This document shows positions 1 to 10,292 of a stretch of 64,000 nucleotides of DNA, one piece after another. The stretch is from UBA2988 sp965237965 (lineage in GTDB: Bacteria; Gemmatimonadota; Gemmatimonadetes; Longimicrobiales; Gaopeijiaceae), in assembly GCA_965237965.1 (NCBI GenBank), contig CBDEGT010000003.1, positions 744,001 through 808,000 on the forward strand, written 5' to 3'. The notes under the pieces were generated by a model, which was given only the letters and a program-made list of their open reading frames with translations, was not told where the DNA came from and ran no database searches. The position numbers and the translations under genes are program-made. Each line of letters starts with the position of its first letter. Position 1 is the stretch's first letter.

Positions 1-861
1 GGTCGCGGGGTTCGGCAAACCCGACCACCAGTCGTTGACTCCGAACACCCCATGAGACTGCACATTGGTGCCGTCCCACCAAGCCCTGTTCCTCCGGGCC
101 GGCGTACCCTCCCGGGTCACCCAAGCCATGAATCCCTGCGGCACCCGCTGGGCGTCGGCCAAGGCCCCTGAGACGTCTCCCGACATCCAGCGCATCTGCG
201 CCCTCAGGCCGTAGGCCATGGTCTCCGCGCTGGACGCGACACCGAGAGGCATCGCGAAATCGCCTGCACTGGCGATCTCACTGATCGCCGTGCCGTACAG
301 ACTCTCCGCCATCTCGTAGGCCTGCGCCGGCGTCATCTTCTCGCCACCGTCGACCGCCATCTCACACATGGTCTGGCCCGCAAATCCGATAACAGCAGCT
401 TCATAGAGCTTGCTGATGGCCATGTACTGGGCACGATCCGGCACCTGCTCGGTGGTCCAGTCGTTCTCCAGCCTTCCATGGAACTCTTCCGCGAAGCTCC
501 GCGCTATCATGAGCTGTGTGAACCAGTCGTAGGGGTCGACTCCTGCGTCAGATGGGGCAGAGAAGTATTGAAAGAAATCGGCCCCTGCGACGTTGCTAAA
601 GATCTCACCGCCGTCCTCGTGGCCGAAGAGATCCCAAACCATGAGCTGGTAGCCGCCCTCGAAGTGGGTGATAATGCTGTTGAGCTGGGTGTCGGCCCCG
701 GCCGGGTCCTCCAATGCCGACGTCCCGAGCTGGGCCGGCAGGTCTACCTCCAGCAGGCTGTCACAGGCGCTCAAAGCGCCAAGCGACAGGCCGAGCGTCA
801 CCACCACGCACGCCCGCGTTCGCCAACTCCTGGGTTGCACACGTCCTGTCGAGATATTCAT
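1..861 (-). CDS. SusD/RagB-like outer-membrane lipoprotein (3' end outside window)
   Basis: Surface glycan/nutrient-binding lipoprotein that normally caps the SusC-type channel encoded just upstream. Translation from the ATG at 861-859 stays open for 287 codons to the window edge, so the C-terminus is missing. The N-terminus has a basic stretch, a hydrophobic segment and a lipobox ending LSAC (Cys at about residue 33), followed by DSLLEVDLPAQ, typical of SusD lipoproteins. Later segments rich in Tyr/Ala helices (for example TPAQAYEMAESLYG) fit the TPR-like SusD fold. A GGAGG lies 11 bases before the ATG. The gene follows the SusC gene after 164 bp, the usual susC-susD order. The substrate cannot be inferred. 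Confidence 0.85.
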   Translation of the reverse strand, partial: MNISTGRVQPRSWRTRACVVVTLGLSLGALSACDSLLEVDLPAQLGTSALEDPAGADTQLNSIITHFEGGYQLMVWDLFGHEDGGEIFSNVAGADFFQYFSAPSDAGVDPYDWFTQLMIARSFAEEFHGRLENDWTTEQVPDRAQYMAISKLYEAAVIGFAGQTMCEMAVDGGEKMTPAQAYEMAESLYGTAISEIASAGDFAMPLGVASSAETMAYGLRAQMRWMSGDVSGALADAQRVPQGFMAWVTREGTPARRNRAWWDGTNVQSHGVFGVNDWWSGLPNPAT

Positions 862-1025
862 GTCGATCTCATCCTCCGACGACTTGAGTCGTATAGTGTC
901 ATGAGCGAGGAGAGTCGGTGGGCCGGCGGCGGGGAGGCTCTTCTGGAGCACACGCCCCACCGCCGGCATCCACAAACTCTGCTGCCTCGTCTGCTTCGAT
1001 TCCTGGACAGCGCTTTGCCTCCGAT

Positions 1026-4000
1026 TCAGAAGGTTACGCGCATCGTCGCCGACAAACTCGACGTGGGCGGAGCTGTCCACCAGGCAACCTCACCCCGCAC
1101 CGGTCTCCCGAACTCGGGATCTTGAGCGTTGGTTTCGCCCAGGAGCGTGTCTTGCGCCCGCCAGATGATCCCGAGCTCACGTCCGGACACGGACAGGGAC
1201 GCGCGCTCCGCCCCGATACGGACGACCAGGGACTCGGGAAGGTTGTAGCGGACCCCGATCTCCCGGAGCTTCCAGAAGTCGGCGTCGAACAGCGTTAGCT
1301 GCGCCCACTCGAGTCGAGCCTTGGCGATGAATAGCGGATCTTCCTGGGTCCGATTGGGCCTGCAGTTCAGCCAGAAACACCCCCACCCGGATTGCCCGTC
1401 CAGCTCGGTTCTACCGTATTGAGCGTCGGCGAGCACGTGGATCGATAGGGTGTTGTTGAACAGACTGATCTGCGGATTCACCGAAAACGTATACTTAGCG
1501 AATGCGCCCCCCGCCAAGATTCTCTGGCCCGAAGCCTCGCCGCAGGGTACGAGCGGCCCTCCGCGCACGATGCCATACTGGGACCCCTCACCCAACGGGA
1601 TGCCCTTGTCACACATGGCGGCGATCCGCTCCCCCCAACGGTTCACGATCGAGCCGTTGGGATCGAACTGTGCGGCCTCGGGAAAGAATCTCAGATTATG
1701 ATTCGGGTATGGAAGCCCGATCCTGATCGAAGAGCTGCAGCAGCCGCCATCCGTACCCGGAAAGTCACCAAGCGTCTTGATCTCGTTGTCCAGGTGGGAC
1801 GCGGTGAGATCGAGCCGGAAGGAAAAGTCCCGGCTCTCGTAGAGCCTGCTCGAGAGGGTCGCCTCCCAGCCCCAGTTGTCGATCTGCCCCAGGTTTCGTT
1901 GGACCGCACCCGGGAATCCCACGGTCGGTGGCAGCCCAATGCCCAGCAGGGCGTCCTCGTTCTTCTCGTTGAACCAGGTGAACTCGCCCGCGACACGGTC
2001 ATCCAGCAGCGCGATATCGAACCCGAGCTCGATCTCCGTGCTCGTCTCCGGGCCAATTTCCGGATTGCCGGGACTGATGGGCGCGAGCGCCGTGCCCCCG
2101 CCCGCTCCGGAAATGACGCCGAACTGGGACGCGCCGGCGAAGGCGTCCGGCTGTCGGCCCGCCCTGCCCCACGCTCCCCGCAGGCGGAACGAGTTGACCA
2201 GGTCGAGGTTCCAGAAGCCCTCCTCGGAGACCATCCACGTGGCCGCGAGCTTCGGATAGGTCACTGCTTCGAAGTCAGCTCCGAACGCCGAGTTGTCGTC
2301 GAAGCGGATCGCGCCCGTCAAGAAGAACCGGTCGTTCCAGCTCAGCACCTCCTGAACGTAGAAGCCCAATGACTTGTTCTCGACGAACGTGTAATTGATC
2401 GTGGCGTTGGAGGCGGGAGTCTGATTGACGGTGCGCGACGCAGGGTGGGCGAACCCGACACCCTTCAGCCCGAAGTCCGTCGCCTCCTTGACATAGTACT
2501 GGGCGCCCACCGAGGTCGCCGTGCCCCAGCTGTCCGTCAAGTCGACGCGGACGGTACTGGACAAGTCCACGCTGACGTTGGTGGTTATCGGCCGCCCCAG
2601 CGTGATCTCCCCCACCGCCGTCTCTTCATAGACAGGGGACGTTTCCGTCTCCAGGGGCCAGAGCTCGGTATTCTCGTCCTGCCCCCGGTCTATGCCGAAG
2701 ATGGCTCGTGACGAGAGCCAGTTACCGACCGTGAAGTTCAGCGTCCCGCTTCCCGTGAAGCGATTGTAGGCGCGCCGGATGTCGAGCTTGGCCACGTCCG
2801 AAGGGAGATGCTCCTGGAAGCCCATCAGCCGCGGGCAGGCGTTCATGCCGTTGTTGCGGGGTACGCAGTACCCGTTGCTCCACACCATGTCCGTCCAGGT
2901 GCCGCCGTCGGCCTTACCCCCCGACATGAACCTCGACTCGCCGTTGATGTAGCCCGTGGAGATGTCGAGCGAGACGTTTTCCGTGAAGACGAGGCTGAGG
3001 TTGGCCCGCATGCGGAAGGCCTTATCCCAGTTGTAGGTTACTATGCCCTGCTCGTCGTCATAGTTGGTCGAGACGAAGTAGCGGATCGCGTCGGTTCCAC
3101 CCCGCACGTCCAGATTGTAGCTCTGGTTTGGCCCGTTTCGGTACAAATTCTTTGTGGGCCAGGGGAAGAGGCCTTGTTGGATCATTAGGTTCGCCTCTTC
3201 GTACATATTGTACGAGACGAGATTCCCCGAGGCCTCCCTGCAAACGTCGTTTTGACCGGTGGCGCAGTAGAAAAACGGGCCAATTCTTGACGCCGGGTCG
3301 CGCATGTAGTTGGCCCCTCCGGTCACCGACAAGTCGAACTGGGGGGCACCCTCCGCACCCCGCTTGGTGATGATCTGGATCACCCCCGCCGAGGCCTCGG
3401 TCCCGTACAGCGTGGCGGCCGCCGGTCCCTTGATGATCTCGATGCTCTCGATGTCTCGGGGGTTGAGATCGTTGAGGGGGTTGACCTCCGAATATCGGCT
3501 GCCGAGCGCCGGCCCGGACTGGGCGTTGTTGTTGACCCGGACGCCATCCACGTAGATGAGCGGGTCCGAGCGCAGCATGAAGCTCCCGACACCTCGGATG
3601 TCTATGCCCGACCCCGTTCCCACGTTTCCGCTGACCCTGGTGAACTGAACGCCGGGACTCCGTCCTTGCAGCAGGTCCTGCGCACCGGATATCGCCACGT
3701 TCCGAGTGACCTCGGCCGCCGACACCGATGTAACGGCGTTCCCGATGGCACGGCGCTGCGTGCCTCCGGGTGTCCCGGTGACGATGATCTCGTCGAGACC
3801 GAGTGCTTCCTCGGTCAGCGCGAAGTCCTGCACGAGGGTTGCACCGGCGCTTACCGAGACCTCTTGCGTTAGGCCGCGGTAGCCGATCCGTTCGGCCGAG
3901 AGCGTGTGTACGCCGGCTGGTACGTTGAGCAGTAGATAGCGCCCATTCGCCTGCGTGAGCGCGCCGATGCCGGATCCGGCGATGAACACCTGGACGGCCG

Positions 4001-4121
4001 CCAGGGGCTCACCAGTCGACTGGTTTGTGACTCTTCCGGTCACCTGCTGGGCGCCGACATTCGGCGCGACCATCAGAAGAGCCGCGAAGAGGACGCTGGC
4101 AAGACGCTGCCTCGGTAGCAT
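1026..4121 (-). CDS. SusC/RagA-family TonB-linked outer-membrane receptor
   Basis: TonB-dependent importer, 1031 aa from the ATG at 4121, chosen because GGAGG sits five bases upstream and a clean signal peptide follows (MLPRQRLASVLFAALL, cleavage after VGAQ). Mature order: carboxypeptidase-regulatory-like domain (about residues 25-105, with AAVQVFIAGSGIGALT and the family's YLLLNVPAG), the SusC motif GLDEIIVTGTPGG, a plug domain (LIYVDGVRVNN, IEIIKGPAAATLYGTEAS), then a long beta-barrel ending in the aromatic C-terminal residue of outer-membrane barrels (TMRVTF). It sits between the ankyrin gene (98 bp upstream) and its SusD partner. It resembles the second SusC of this window closely in the N-terminal third but differs in the barrel, so the two probably take different substrates. 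Confidence 0.93.
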   Translation of the reverse strand: MLPRQRLASVLFAALLMVAPNVGAQQVTGRVTNQSTGEPLAAVQVFIAGSGIGALTQANGRYLLLNVPAGVHTLSAERIGYRGLTQEVSVSAGATLVQDFALTEEALGLDEIIVTGTPGGTQRRAIGNAVTSVSAAEVTRNVAISGAQDLLQGRSPGVQFTRVSGNVGTGSGIDIRGVGSFMLRSDPLIYVDGVRVNNNAQSGPALGSRYSEVNPLNDLNPRDIESIEIIKGPAAATLYGTEASAGVIQIITKRGAEGAPQFDLSVTGGANYMRDPASRIGPFFYCATGQNDVCREASGNLVSYNMYEEANLMIQQGLFPWPTKNLYRNGPNQSYNLDVRGGTDAIRYFVSTNYDDEQGIVTYNWDKAFRMRANLSLVFTENVSLDISTGYINGESRFMSGGKADGGTWTDMVWSNGYCVPRNNGMNACPRLMGFQEHLPSDVAKLDIRRAYNRFTGSGTLNFTVGNWLSSRAIFGIDRGQDENTELWPLETETSPVYEETAVGEITLGRPITTNVSVDLSSTVRVDLTDSWGTATSVGAQYYVKEATDFGLKGVGFAHPASRTVNQTPASNATINYTFVENKSLGFYVQEVLSWNDRFFLTGAIRFDDNSAFGADFEAVTYPKLAATWMVSEEGFWNLDLVNSFRLRGAWGRAGRQPDAFAGASQFGVISGAGGGTALAPISPGNPEIGPETSTEIELGFDIALLDDRVAGEFTWFNEKNEDALLGIGLPPTVGFPGAVQRNLGQIDNWGWEATLSSRLYESRDFSFRLDLTASHLDNEIKTLGDFPGTDGGCCSSSIRIGLPYPNHNLRFFPEAAQFDPNGSIVNRWGERIAAMCDKGIPLGEGSQYGIVRGGPLVPCGEASGQRILAGGAFAKYTFSVNPQISLFNNTLSIHVLADAQYGRTELDGQSGWGCFWLNCRPNRTQEDPLFIAKARLEWAQLTLFDADFWKLREIGVRYNLPESLVVRIGAERASLSVSGRELGIIWRAQDTLLGETNAQDPEFGRPVRGEVAWWTAPPTSSLSATMRVTF

Positions 4122-4219
4122 ACTTCCTCCCTTTTTTAAGACCACAACAAACTCCCGTCGGCCGGCAAGGCCATGAGAGGAGCGCCCACACTTCAACATC
4201 TTTGAACTTGCATCTGCAT

Positions 4220-6127
4220 CTATCTTATCAATACGCGGAAGTCGGTAGCCGATGCGTTCGCGTAATCAATGGCACCGTTTGCGACGGCACTGGGGCAAAC
4301 GGCCCCCGTGCCCCCGAAATGTGAGTCCACGCATTCCACCTTGACCCCCAGGCTCTCGAGCAGTTCCACCGTTTCGGGATACTCTTGGGCCTTGAAGAAT
4401 GCTCTATAACCCCCGACGGCCATGTCGGCGGTAGTCTGCCCCAGCCGGGTTCTCCCCATCACGTCCGCGCCCTTCGAGACCAAGTAGCGGATGACGTCGG
4501 TTTTCCCCCACGCGGCCGCGTAGTGGACCGGCGTGTACCCCCACGCGTCCGCCATGTTCACGTCGACGTCGAACTCCTCGACGAGGAACTGAACCGAGGG
4601 AAGCGTGCCGTTAGGAGCGTGGCGCGCGGCGGAGCCGCCGAAGCCGAGGTGGCCACCACCAGCAGCCATGTGAATCGGAAACGTGTTTGGTGTACCGGCA
4701 GGCAGCGGGGGAAGGCCGGAGTCGTCATCGGTTCGCGAGTCCGACTTTCGGCCCAGCCTCATCCCCAGCTCGGGTAGGTACGTCGGGATGTTCGAATCCG
4801 CTCCATGGGAGGCGAGCAAGCGCAGCAGCTCGACGTCCTGAGCGAACGAGGCGCGCCACATCGGTGTTGCGCCGGTAAGCTCCATGCCCATGATGTGGGT
4901 ACCGTGGTCGAAGTACCACAGGTTCGTCTTCAGTCGCGCGTTGGGGTCCGCCCCGGCGTCCAGGAGTGCCTCGACCACTGTCATGTAGTCGGTCTGCTGA
5001 TTGTCCTGGGCGCGGGGTTGCGGGTACTCGGACTTGATCGCCCACTGCGTGTTGATGACTGCGAATAGCGGAGCGACCCCGTCATTGCTCGTAGCGAGGT
5101 TCGGGTCCGCACCCCTCTCCAGAAGCCGTTTCGCTAGATCAAAATGACCGTTTATCGCGGCGGTCACCAGCGGACTACTCGCAATTCCGCCGCTCACCTG
5201 ATTGACGCCGGCGCCCCCATCCAAGAGGGCCATGGCCGCCTCTATCTGACCCTTGCGAGCTGCGTGGAGGAGCGCCGTCATGCCACCCCACTTCTCGACT
5301 AGGACCTCTCGGATCGAGAGATACGGGCCAAAGCGCTCGGATATGTTATCGTGATCACGCAGTACCGGAGGGCCCCAACGCTCAAATGGCTGAAGCTCCT
5401 TGTCGAGTCCCGCGCGCACCAGGCGGACGGCCTCCTGTGACTGCGCCAAAGTAGGCTCCAGTCCGCACCCCTCGATGAACTCCAGAATCCGCTCCAGTTC
5501 CCGGTGTCCTCTGCGATCCTGGGCGACGCGGGTGGGAACGTCCATCACCACCGTTTGCAGCGCGGGATCCGCACCGTGCGCGAGCAACTCCTCGACCGAC
5601 ACCGCGCGATTGCTGGCCGCCGCAAACATCAAGGGCGTCTGTCCGGCGGACGCCTCGCGTGCGTTCGCGTCCGCGCCACCGTCCAGTAGAGCGGCCACAA
5701 CCGGCGCCCCGTTGAAAGCGGCCGCCGCGAGATGTAGAGCCGTCGAGCCGCTGTTGGTGGTGCGCGCGTTCACGTCAGCTTCCGCTTCGAGGAGCATCTC
5801 CACCACGGCCAGGTGAGCGCCCTTGCTGGCGACGTGGAGGGGTGTGTAGTCGCCGATCCGAGTTCGAGCCTCGACATCGGCCCCCGCGGACAGCACCAGC
5901 TCGGCGATCTCGACGTCGCTGCGCTCCGCCGCCCAGTGAAGCGCGGTCATCCCGTCCCCCTGCGCACCGTTCACGTCGGCCCCCTGCGCGAGCAAGGACC
6001 TAACGGCTGCCACATCGCCGCGCATGGCAGCATCCGCGACCGGCGCGTCGGCAGGCGAGGCTGCTCCCGACAGCAGGATCGCCATGCACACCAAGCCCGG
6101 TACATTCGATCGCAGGCCGGCTCTCAT
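4220..6127 (-). CDS. Secreted ankyrin-repeat protein (cassette copy 1)
   Basis: 635-residue ankyrin protein with an N-terminal signal peptide (hydrophobic PGLVCMAILLSGAAS followed by ADAPVADA), so it should act outside the cytoplasm. At least four ankyrin repeats lie in residues about 30-205 (for example GMTALHWAAERSDVEIAELV), then a non-repeat linker (about 205-290) and further repeats to about residue 590 (GMTALLHAARKGQIEAA, WGYTPVHYAAAWGKTDVI). It follows the DUF1552 gene by 98 bp in the same direction and precedes the SusC gene. A homologue of the same length and layout occupies the same place in the second cassette. Ankyrin repeats are protein-binding scaffolds; its partners are unknown, but gene order suggests the neighbouring exported DUF1552/DUF1592 proteins. 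Confidence 0.88.
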   Translation of the reverse strand: MRAGLRSNVPGLVCMAILLSGAASPADAPVADAAMRGDVAAVRSLLAQGADVNGAQGDGMTALHWAAERSDVEIAELVLSAGADVEARTRIGDYTPLHVASKGAHLAVVEMLLEAEADVNARTTNSGSTALHLAAAAFNGAPVVAALLDGGADANAREASAGQTPLMFAAASNRAVSVEELLAHGADPALQTVVMDVPTRVAQDRRGHRELERILEFIEGCGLEPTLAQSQEAVRLVRAGLDKELQPFERWGPPVLRDHDNISERFGPYLSIREVLVEKWGGMTALLHAARKGQIEAAMALLDGGAGVNQVSGGIASSPLVTAAINGHFDLAKRLLERGADPNLATSNDGVAPLFAVINTQWAIKSEYPQPRAQDNQQTDYMTVVEALLDAGADPNARLKTNLWYFDHGTHIMGMELTGATPMWRASFAQDVELLRLLASHGADSNIPTYLPELGMRLGRKSDSRTDDDSGLPPLPAGTPNTFPIHMAAGGGHLGFGGSAARHAPNGTLPSVQFLVEEFDVDVNMADAWGYTPVHYAAAWGKTDVIRYLVSKGADVMGRTRLGQTTADMAVGGYRAFFKAQEYPETVELLESLGVKVECVDSHFGGTGAVCPSAVANGAIDYANASATDFRVLIR

Positions 6128-6225
6128 ACTCTCATCTCCCCTTTCGTCTCAACCTCGGGTAGTCATCACGAGTCGCGCAACTCTCAGCATCTGCTCAATG
6201 GACTCGGCCACGGTCGTCAGCCTTC

Positions 6226-7644
6226 CTATCGCATCGCGGTCGTGCGGTAGGCGGCGGAATTCAGTGGCATTTTCAAGGTGCTGTCGCCGAACGCGTCCAT
6301 CTCCTCATGCCCGATCGCATTCAAGAGACTAACCATCGCGTTGGCCATGGGCGTACCTTCCGGCGCCTTCAGATGGACATTGCCCTCCAGCGCGCCGTTG
6401 GCACCACCGAGTAGGATGAGCGGGGCTCGCCGATGGGCATGGAAGTTCGCGTCTCCCATCGACGAACCACACACGATCACCGTCTTATCGAGTAGGTTGG
6501 TGTCGCCCTCGACGGTGTTCTGCAGCTTGTCGAGGAGGTACGGGAGGACGCTGACGCGGTACTGGTTGATGGCGCTCAACCCGAGTATAGACTCAGGCTT
6601 ATTGCCGTGATGCGTCGCCGCGTGGTGGGACTGGTTGACCCCACTCTCCGGGAAGGCGCGGTTCGAGAGATCCCGCCCGATCTTGAAAGAGATTACACGG
6701 GTCAGGTGCGACTCGAATGCCAGCAACTGGAGGTCGAACATGATCTCCATGTGCTCCATCCAACGGTCCGGCACGCTTGCAGGCGCATCGGGCAATTCCC
6801 GAGCCTCGCCGCTGGCGTTACGCGCTTCCACGAGCGCGAGCCGCCGCTCGAGCTCACGGATGTTCTCCATGTACCGATCCATCGTCCGGCGGTCTGCCGC
6901 GCCCAACCCTCTCATGAGTCGCGCAACCTCCTCTGCCATCCAGTCCATCATGCTCCGCTGGGAGCGCCGCCGGACCGCTCGCTCCTCGGCCGTGCGGCCG
7001 ACCCCGAAAAGCTGCTCGAAGGCCGCGCGGGGCTCACGGATCGCCGGCAGCGGCCGGGAGGGTGAGGCCCAGCTGATCGAGTCCCTGTACGCACAGTGAT
7101 AACCCCTCCCGCACCCACCACCCGCGTCCACGGACTCGATGCAGTGCTGCACCGACGGAAGCACCGTATCCTGCCCGTATCGCTGCGCATGCAGCTGGTC
7201 CAGCGAGGTGCCGAGATATACGTCGGAGCCTTCACCCTGCTTCGGATGCGCCTGCGTCAGGAAAACCGAACTCGAACGTCTGTGGTCCCCGCCGATCTCC
7301 GGCGGTGCGTACGGCTCCGCCATACGGACATCAGTGTTGCTGATGATTGTCAGATAGTCCTGGAAGGGCTCGAGAGGCTTGAGTGCGTTTCTTACATTGA
7401 GCTCGAAGTTCTTCCCCAGTTTCTCAGGCGCATATAGGTACTGAGTGGCACCCCACTCGTTGCTTCCGGCCACGCCCATCGCCTCCTCGATACAGAGCAG
7501 CCGAGTATCGCCCGGCTCGGCCAATATCCTACTAGGCGAACGGCCGGCGGGGACCATGGCGTCGAGGAACGGAAGCGCCATCGATGCGCCCATGCCGCGA
7601 ACGAACGTGCGGCGGGGAAGGTGCTTTCCGGTGAGGAACGGCAT
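6226..7644 (-). CDS. DUF1552 family protein with Tat-like signal (cassette copy 1)
   Basis: 472-residue member of the DUF1552 family, of unknown biochemical function and usually encoded beside DUF1592-type cytochrome proteins. The N-terminus has a twin-arginine-like signal (HLPRRTFVRG followed by GASMALPFLDAM), pointing to export of a folded protein. The body contains family-typical segments such as YHCAYRDSISW, LLDKLQNTVEGD, and VIVCGSSMGDANFHAHRRAP near the C-terminus. It begins 81 bp after the DUF1592-type gene and is followed by the ankyrin gene. A second copy with the same layout is present in the other cassette, which supports a conserved three-gene unit. Confidence 0.9.
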   Translation of the reverse strand: MPFLTGKHLPRRTFVRGMGASMALPFLDAMVPAGRSPSRILAEPGDTRLLCIEEAMGVAGSNEWGATQYLYAPEKLGKNFELNVRNALKPLEPFQDYLTIISNTDVRMAEPYAPPEIGGDHRRSSSVFLTQAHPKQGEGSDVYLGTSLDQLHAQRYGQDTVLPSVQHCIESVDAGGGCGRGYHCAYRDSISWASPSRPLPAIREPRAAFEQLFGVGRTAEERAVRRRSQRSMMDWMAEEVARLMRGLGAADRRTMDRYMENIRELERRLALVEARNASGEARELPDAPASVPDRWMEHMEIMFDLQLLAFESHLTRVISFKIGRDLSNRAFPESGVNQSHHAATHHGNKPESILGLSAINQYRVSVLPYLLDKLQNTVEGDTNLLDKTVIVCGSSMGDANFHAHRRAPLILLGGANGALEGNVHLKAPEGTPMANAMVSLLNAIGHEEMDAFGDSTLKMPLNSAAYRTTAMR

Positions 7645-7725
7645 GACATCTACTCCTTTAGCTTGGATTACAGCGGTGCGCTGCGACTCTTCGCTTGGTT
7701 CTATCGTCCACTATTCTGCTCGCGG

Positions 7726-10215
7726 TCATCCTCCAGTGGCGTCCGACACGACCTCAGCTCTCTTCATCCGGAAGGCGTCACTCTTCACGACACCGAGGAT
7801 GAACGACGACATACGGTAATCGCTCTCTTCAGCCTGCCGTGCGATCGCCCGAATCGCCGGGGCATCGACGTACGTGATCGACCGGCCCGTCGCATATGCC
7901 AGCATGCTCTGTGTGAACGTCCTCACCAGGGGAATCGGTCGCTTGAGCAGCGCGTCACGGAGCTCGGCAAGCGAGGCGATCGGAGTGCCGTCGTAGAAGG
8001 TCCCACGCGTGTCCAGCGGAGCCCCACTCTCGCGGATCCTCCATGCCCCCGTCACGTCAAAGTTGTCCAAGGCCAGACCAATCGGGTCGATAAATCTATG
8101 ACAGGCGTTGCAAACCGGGTTCGCCCGGTGAAGCTGCATTCGCTCCCCGGTCGTGAGGATCCTGTTTCCCTGTTCCGCGGCGGTCTCGTCGAGGGTGGGC
8201 ACGTTCGGAGGCGGCGGGGGCGGGGGCGAGCCCATGAGCACCTCCATGACCCACTTCCCTCGTAGGACCGGAGAGGTCCGGTTGGCCAGCGAAGTCAGGG
8301 TCAGAACACTGGCGTGGCCGAGGATGCCCCTGCGATCGGCATCGGAGTATCGCACACGCTGGAACCCTACGTCCCCGTTGAACGGGATCCCGTAGTGCTT
8401 CGCCAGGTATTCATCGACGAATGTGTAGTCCGCCGTGAACAGCTCGAGGAAGCTGCGGTCCTCACGCACCAAGTGGTCGACAAACAGCTCGGTCTCCCGC
8501 CGCATGGAGCGCGCGAGCTGCCGCGAGTAATCCGGGAAGAAGTACGGCTCCGGCTTCATCTGCTCCAGATCCTGCACTCGAAGCCACTGGGCCGCGAACC
8601 GCGTGGCCAAGGCCTCCGAGCGGGGATCTGCCAGCATGCGCCGCACCTGCTCCTCCAGCACCCGCTCATCCGACAGCAGACCCTCCCGGGCTATGCCCAA
8701 CAGCTCCCCATCGGGGATCGTATTCCAGAGGAAGAACGCCAACCGTGAAGCCAAAGCTAGATCGTCCAGGCGGAAGTTCTCACCTGGACCCACGCTCTCC
8801 GGCTCGAATTCGTACCGGAACACGAACGAAGGGCTGGATAGAATGGCCTGCAGCGCAAGCCGGACTCCCTCTTCGAAGCCACCCTCGGCCGATCCGGCCT
8901 CGTAGAACGACATCAGCCCTGCCATGTCCTCCGCAGTCGCGGGTCTTCGGTACGCCCGGGTCGCGAGTCGTGAGAGGATCGACTCGGCACAGGCTGGTTG
9001 CTCACCAGAATCGGAGGGAGAGCAGGTGAAGATTCTTTTGCGACTCTCAGTCTCGGAGAGCCCGACCGGATTCACGGGGCCTACGATCGAGAACTCGTCC
9101 AAGTGAGGTAGAACGGTGAGGCCGTAGTCGGCGTCTCCACCGGATTCCACAAAGGACAGATCGTGCGAATCCAGGAGGTCCTCGTAGGGCCCATCCATCT
9201 TCCGTACGAACGAAACGGCGACCTTGTGCTGTCCGGCGCGCACGAAGACCGGGTCGGTGCGAATCGGAAGAAGACGCATCGGTGAGGGATTGTCCCCGCC
9301 GCCCCCGAACCTCGTATCGTGTTGGAGTGGGATTGCGGCCAGAGGCTCACCTGCGACCGAGATGTCGATGTCCTCCCCCCTGACGCTGACTCCAAAGTTG
9401 ATGTTGACCGAGAAGATGTATTGGCCGTCGGCAGGGAAGTCATGAGTCGCGACCATTCCACCTCGACTTCCGTATGGGGCGCCTTCGACGCGATCCCAGG
9501 CGTGCTGCGACACACCCTGCGGGACCATGTAGCGGGTGAGGTCGGCGGCGGGAGCTGCGGTGCCGACGGCCATCCGGCTGATCTCACTGGCGGCCCGCAT
9601 ATACGCTTCAAGCGACGTGCTGGAAAGCTCCTGTACGGCGGCCGCGTTGTCGAAACTGCCCAGGTAGCTGTCGGGTGCCAGCCAGTTTTCGGCCTCGATC
9701 TCGAGCCCGAGCAGGTCCTGAATCACGTGCTCGTACTCTGAGCGGTTCATGCGCTGGGACCTGCGTGTACCGGGATTCGGGTTCTCCCGCGCAAACCGGT
9801 CGAGCTCGTCTTCGAGCGTCTCCACCAGCGTAAGCAAGGTGTCGCCTCCCGGCCGGGGAGCACCCGGCGGCGGCATCATCCCCACCCGGAGCTTGACGAC
9901 AATCCTCTCGGCGACCTCCGACCGCTCCGGTGCAGCGGCCACATCGAAGGTCTGAAGCGTGAGACCTCCGCTCAGCAGCCGATCGTTGTGACACACCACG
10001 CAGTAGCGCTGAACCACCTGGGTCAGATCCTCAGGTGCCAGAGCCGGCTCACGGAGTGGGCCTCCGAGGGGCGACGATCCTACAGCAAGAAGAGGCGACG
10101 GGGAAACAGCAGGAATGGCCGTCGGGTAGGTGGGAGCTATCCGGTCGCCTGACCAGGCATCCCCCAATACAAAGAGAATCCCCGAGACCAACATCGCGGC
10201 GACAACTGTCTTCAT
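7726..10215 (-). CDS. DUF1592/DUF1588/DUF1585-type c-type cytochrome protein (cassette copy 1)
   Basis: 829-residue exported multidomain protein first recognised in Planctomycetes. It starts with a signal peptide (MKTVVAAMLVSGILFVLG), then a haem-c motif CVVCH at residues 72-76, a DUF1587-like region (about 150-200, MNRSEYEHVIQDLLGLEIEA), a beta-rich middle, DUF1595 (about 400-465), DUF1592 (about 480-600, LALASRLAFFLWNT), DUF1588 (about 610-710) containing a second CxxCH (CNACH), and DUF1585 at the C-terminus. The two haem motifs make a periplasmic redox role likely; the substrate is unknown. It leads the DUF1592-DUF1552-ankyrin cassette on the minus strand. A proline run before the second CxxCH is shared with the second copy. 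Confidence 0.9.
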   Translation of the reverse strand: MKTVVAAMLVSGILFVLGDAWSGDRIAPTYPTAIPAVSPSPLLAVGSSPLGGPLREPALAPEDLTQVVQRYCVVCHNDRLLSGGLTLQTFDVAAAPERSEVAERIVVKLRVGMMPPPGAPRPGGDTLLTLVETLEDELDRFARENPNPGTRRSQRMNRSEYEHVIQDLLGLEIEAENWLAPDSYLGSFDNAAAVQELSSTSLEAYMRAASEISRMAVGTAAPAADLTRYMVPQGVSQHAWDRVEGAPYGSRGGMVATHDFPADGQYIFSVNINFGVSVRGEDIDISVAGEPLAAIPLQHDTRFGGGGDNPSPMRLLPIRTDPVFVRAGQHKVAVSFVRKMDGPYEDLLDSHDLSFVESGGDADYGLTVLPHLDEFSIVGPVNPVGLSETESRKRIFTCSPSDSGEQPACAESILSRLATRAYRRPATAEDMAGLMSFYEAGSAEGGFEEGVRLALQAILSSPSFVFRYEFEPESVGPGENFRLDDLALASRLAFFLWNTIPDGELLGIAREGLLSDERVLEEQVRRMLADPRSEALATRFAAQWLRVQDLEQMKPEPYFFPDYSRQLARSMRRETELFVDHLVREDRSFLELFTADYTFVDEYLAKHYGIPFNGDVGFQRVRYSDADRRGILGHASVLTLTSLANRTSPVLRGKWVMEVLMGSPPPPPPPNVPTLDETAAEQGNRILTTGERMQLHRANPVCNACHRFIDPIGLALDNFDVTGAWRIRESGAPLDTRGTFYDGTPIASLAELRDALLKRPIPLVRTFTQSMLAYATGRSITYVDAPAIRAIARQAEESDYRMSSFILGVVKSDAFRMKRAEVVSDATGG

Positions 10216-10262
10216 AGCTGGACCCCACGTTCCAACGTCGGTGGCCTGCTGGGGCTAGTGGC

Positions 10263-10292
10263 ACGGTACGCCTGGGCGCCGCAATCTGTCAA
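10263..10292 (-). promoter_or_regulatory. Candidate promoter of cassette 1
   Basis: On the minus strand a perfect TTGACA (10292-10287) is followed after 18 bases by TACCGT (10268-10263), about 50 bp before the DUF1592 start codon. The second cassette also has a perfect TTGACA upstream of its DUF1592 gene. The -10 match is weak, so this is a suggestion only. Confidence 0.3.

Noticed and set aside
478..1125. Plus-strand open frame of 215 codons near the left edge
   Set aside because: It is antisense to the SusD gene, which has a signal peptide, lipobox and family motifs on the minus strand.
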